Shown here: positions 63,895 to 64,000 of the stretch, piece after piece | Layout of the letters: each line of letters starts with the position of its first letter | Numbering within the stretch: the first letter of the stretch is position 1 | Source: Planctomycetota bacterium | GTDB lineage: Bacteria > Planctomycetota > UBA1135 > GCA-002686595 | DNA length: 64,000 nucleotides | Direction: 5' to 3' | NCBI GenBank assembly: GCA_016709875.1 | Contig: JADJLZ010000007.1 | Coordinates: forward strand, 1 to 64,000 | Notes under the pieces: model-generated | Seen by the model: only the letters and a program-made list of their open reading frames with translations | Told to the model about the DNA's origin: nothing | Database searches by the model: none | Translations under genes and position numbers: made by a program

Positions 63895-64000
63895 GCGCAG
63901 AGCTCCTCCAGGGCGCGGATCACGAGGCCCTTGGCGAGCGGCACTTTGTAGCCGTTGTGCGCCAGCGCCTCGGCGCCGCGCACGCTCGCCGCGGCGGCCT
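63891..64000 (-). CDS. Molybdo-hydroxylase (xanthine dehydrogenase family) FAD subunit, C-terminal end
   Basis: Only the last 35 codons are in the window. The end reads GAEALAHNGYKVPLAKGLV and IRALEELCA, which matches the closing ...HNxYKVPLxxxLVRRAL motif of the FAD-binding (medium, subunit M) chain of xanthine dehydrogenase and CO-dehydrogenase-type molybdenum enzymes. That chain passes electrons from the iron-sulfur subunit through FAD to NAD or quinone. The rest of the gene, and any large subunit, lie to the right of this window. Confidence 0.75.
   Translation of the reverse strand, partial: AAAASVRGAEALAHNGYKVPLAKGLVIRALEELCA

Overview
The window is dense, high-GC DNA. One hand-counted 60-base line in purC is about 72% G+C. 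It carries bacterial housekeeping genes mixed with many secreted, repeat-rich proteins. The best taxonomic guess is a member of the Planctomycetota, near the marine Poly30-type lineages. Three things point there: secreted beta-propeller-like proteins with a Cys-rich C-terminal domain ending in NGLRVVW, small conserved proteins of planctomycetal type, and a very large kinase/TPR/sigma-54 regulator. This rests on remembered family resemblance, not on a search. No rRNA, tRNA, CRISPR array, integrase or insertion sequence was seen.

Layout. 1-10.1 kb (minus strand): a truncated galE, a secreted lipase, a PD40-repeat protein, two tandem paralogous secreted repeat proteins and a 1,030-residue beta-propeller-like protein whose signal peptide is encoded by an octanucleotide tandem repeat. 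The first 4.4 kb holds at least nine apparent frameshifts, probably assembly errors near a contig end. 10.3-13.1 kb: aroA, divergent from purC-purE. 13.1-17.2 kb (minus): a minor-pilin operon (PilV-, PilW- and PilX-like) ending in a translationally coupled HEAT-repeat protein. 17.3-20.9 kb: mtnA, a small basic-tailed protein, glyA and a YwqK/MORN lipoprotein. 21-27.7 kb: an alkaline-phosphatase-superfamily lipoprotein, a lamin-tail protein, a pentaheme cytochrome, an esterase and an AsmA-like protein.

27.7-34.5 kb: a 1,619-residue Ser/Thr kinase-TPR-GAF-AAA+-Fis regulator, divergent from a secreted protein preceded by a sigma-54-like promoter. 34.5-39.8 kb: an SPFH pair, a YceI protein, a polytopic membrane protein and a class II photolyase. 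39.9-44.4 kb: a lipoprotein, an ECF sigma factor coupled to a membrane FecR/carboxypeptidase-regulatory-domain protein, and a TPR protein. 44.5-53.4 kb: addB-addA, a hotdog thioesterase and a GH20 hexosaminidase. 53.5-61.1 kb: an AttEFGH-like ABC exporter with a CrtC/AttH-like protein, two tandem esterases and truD in one tightly coupled run. 61.1-64 kb (minus): a carboxypeptidase-regulatory-like membrane protein, a DUF1326-like protein, a small Cys-rich protein and the end of a molybdo-hydroxylase FAD subunit.

Genes are tightly packed. Eleven neighbouring pairs share a 4-base ATGA or GTGA start/stop overlap, and two convergent pairs share a CTAG that supplies both stop codons. The candidates most worth following are a C-terminal signature shared by three otherwise different secreted proteins, the octamer repeat inside a signal peptide, the giant kinase/sigma-54 activator with its neighbouring promoter-like site, and the ECF/FecR-carboxypeptidase-regulatory pair.
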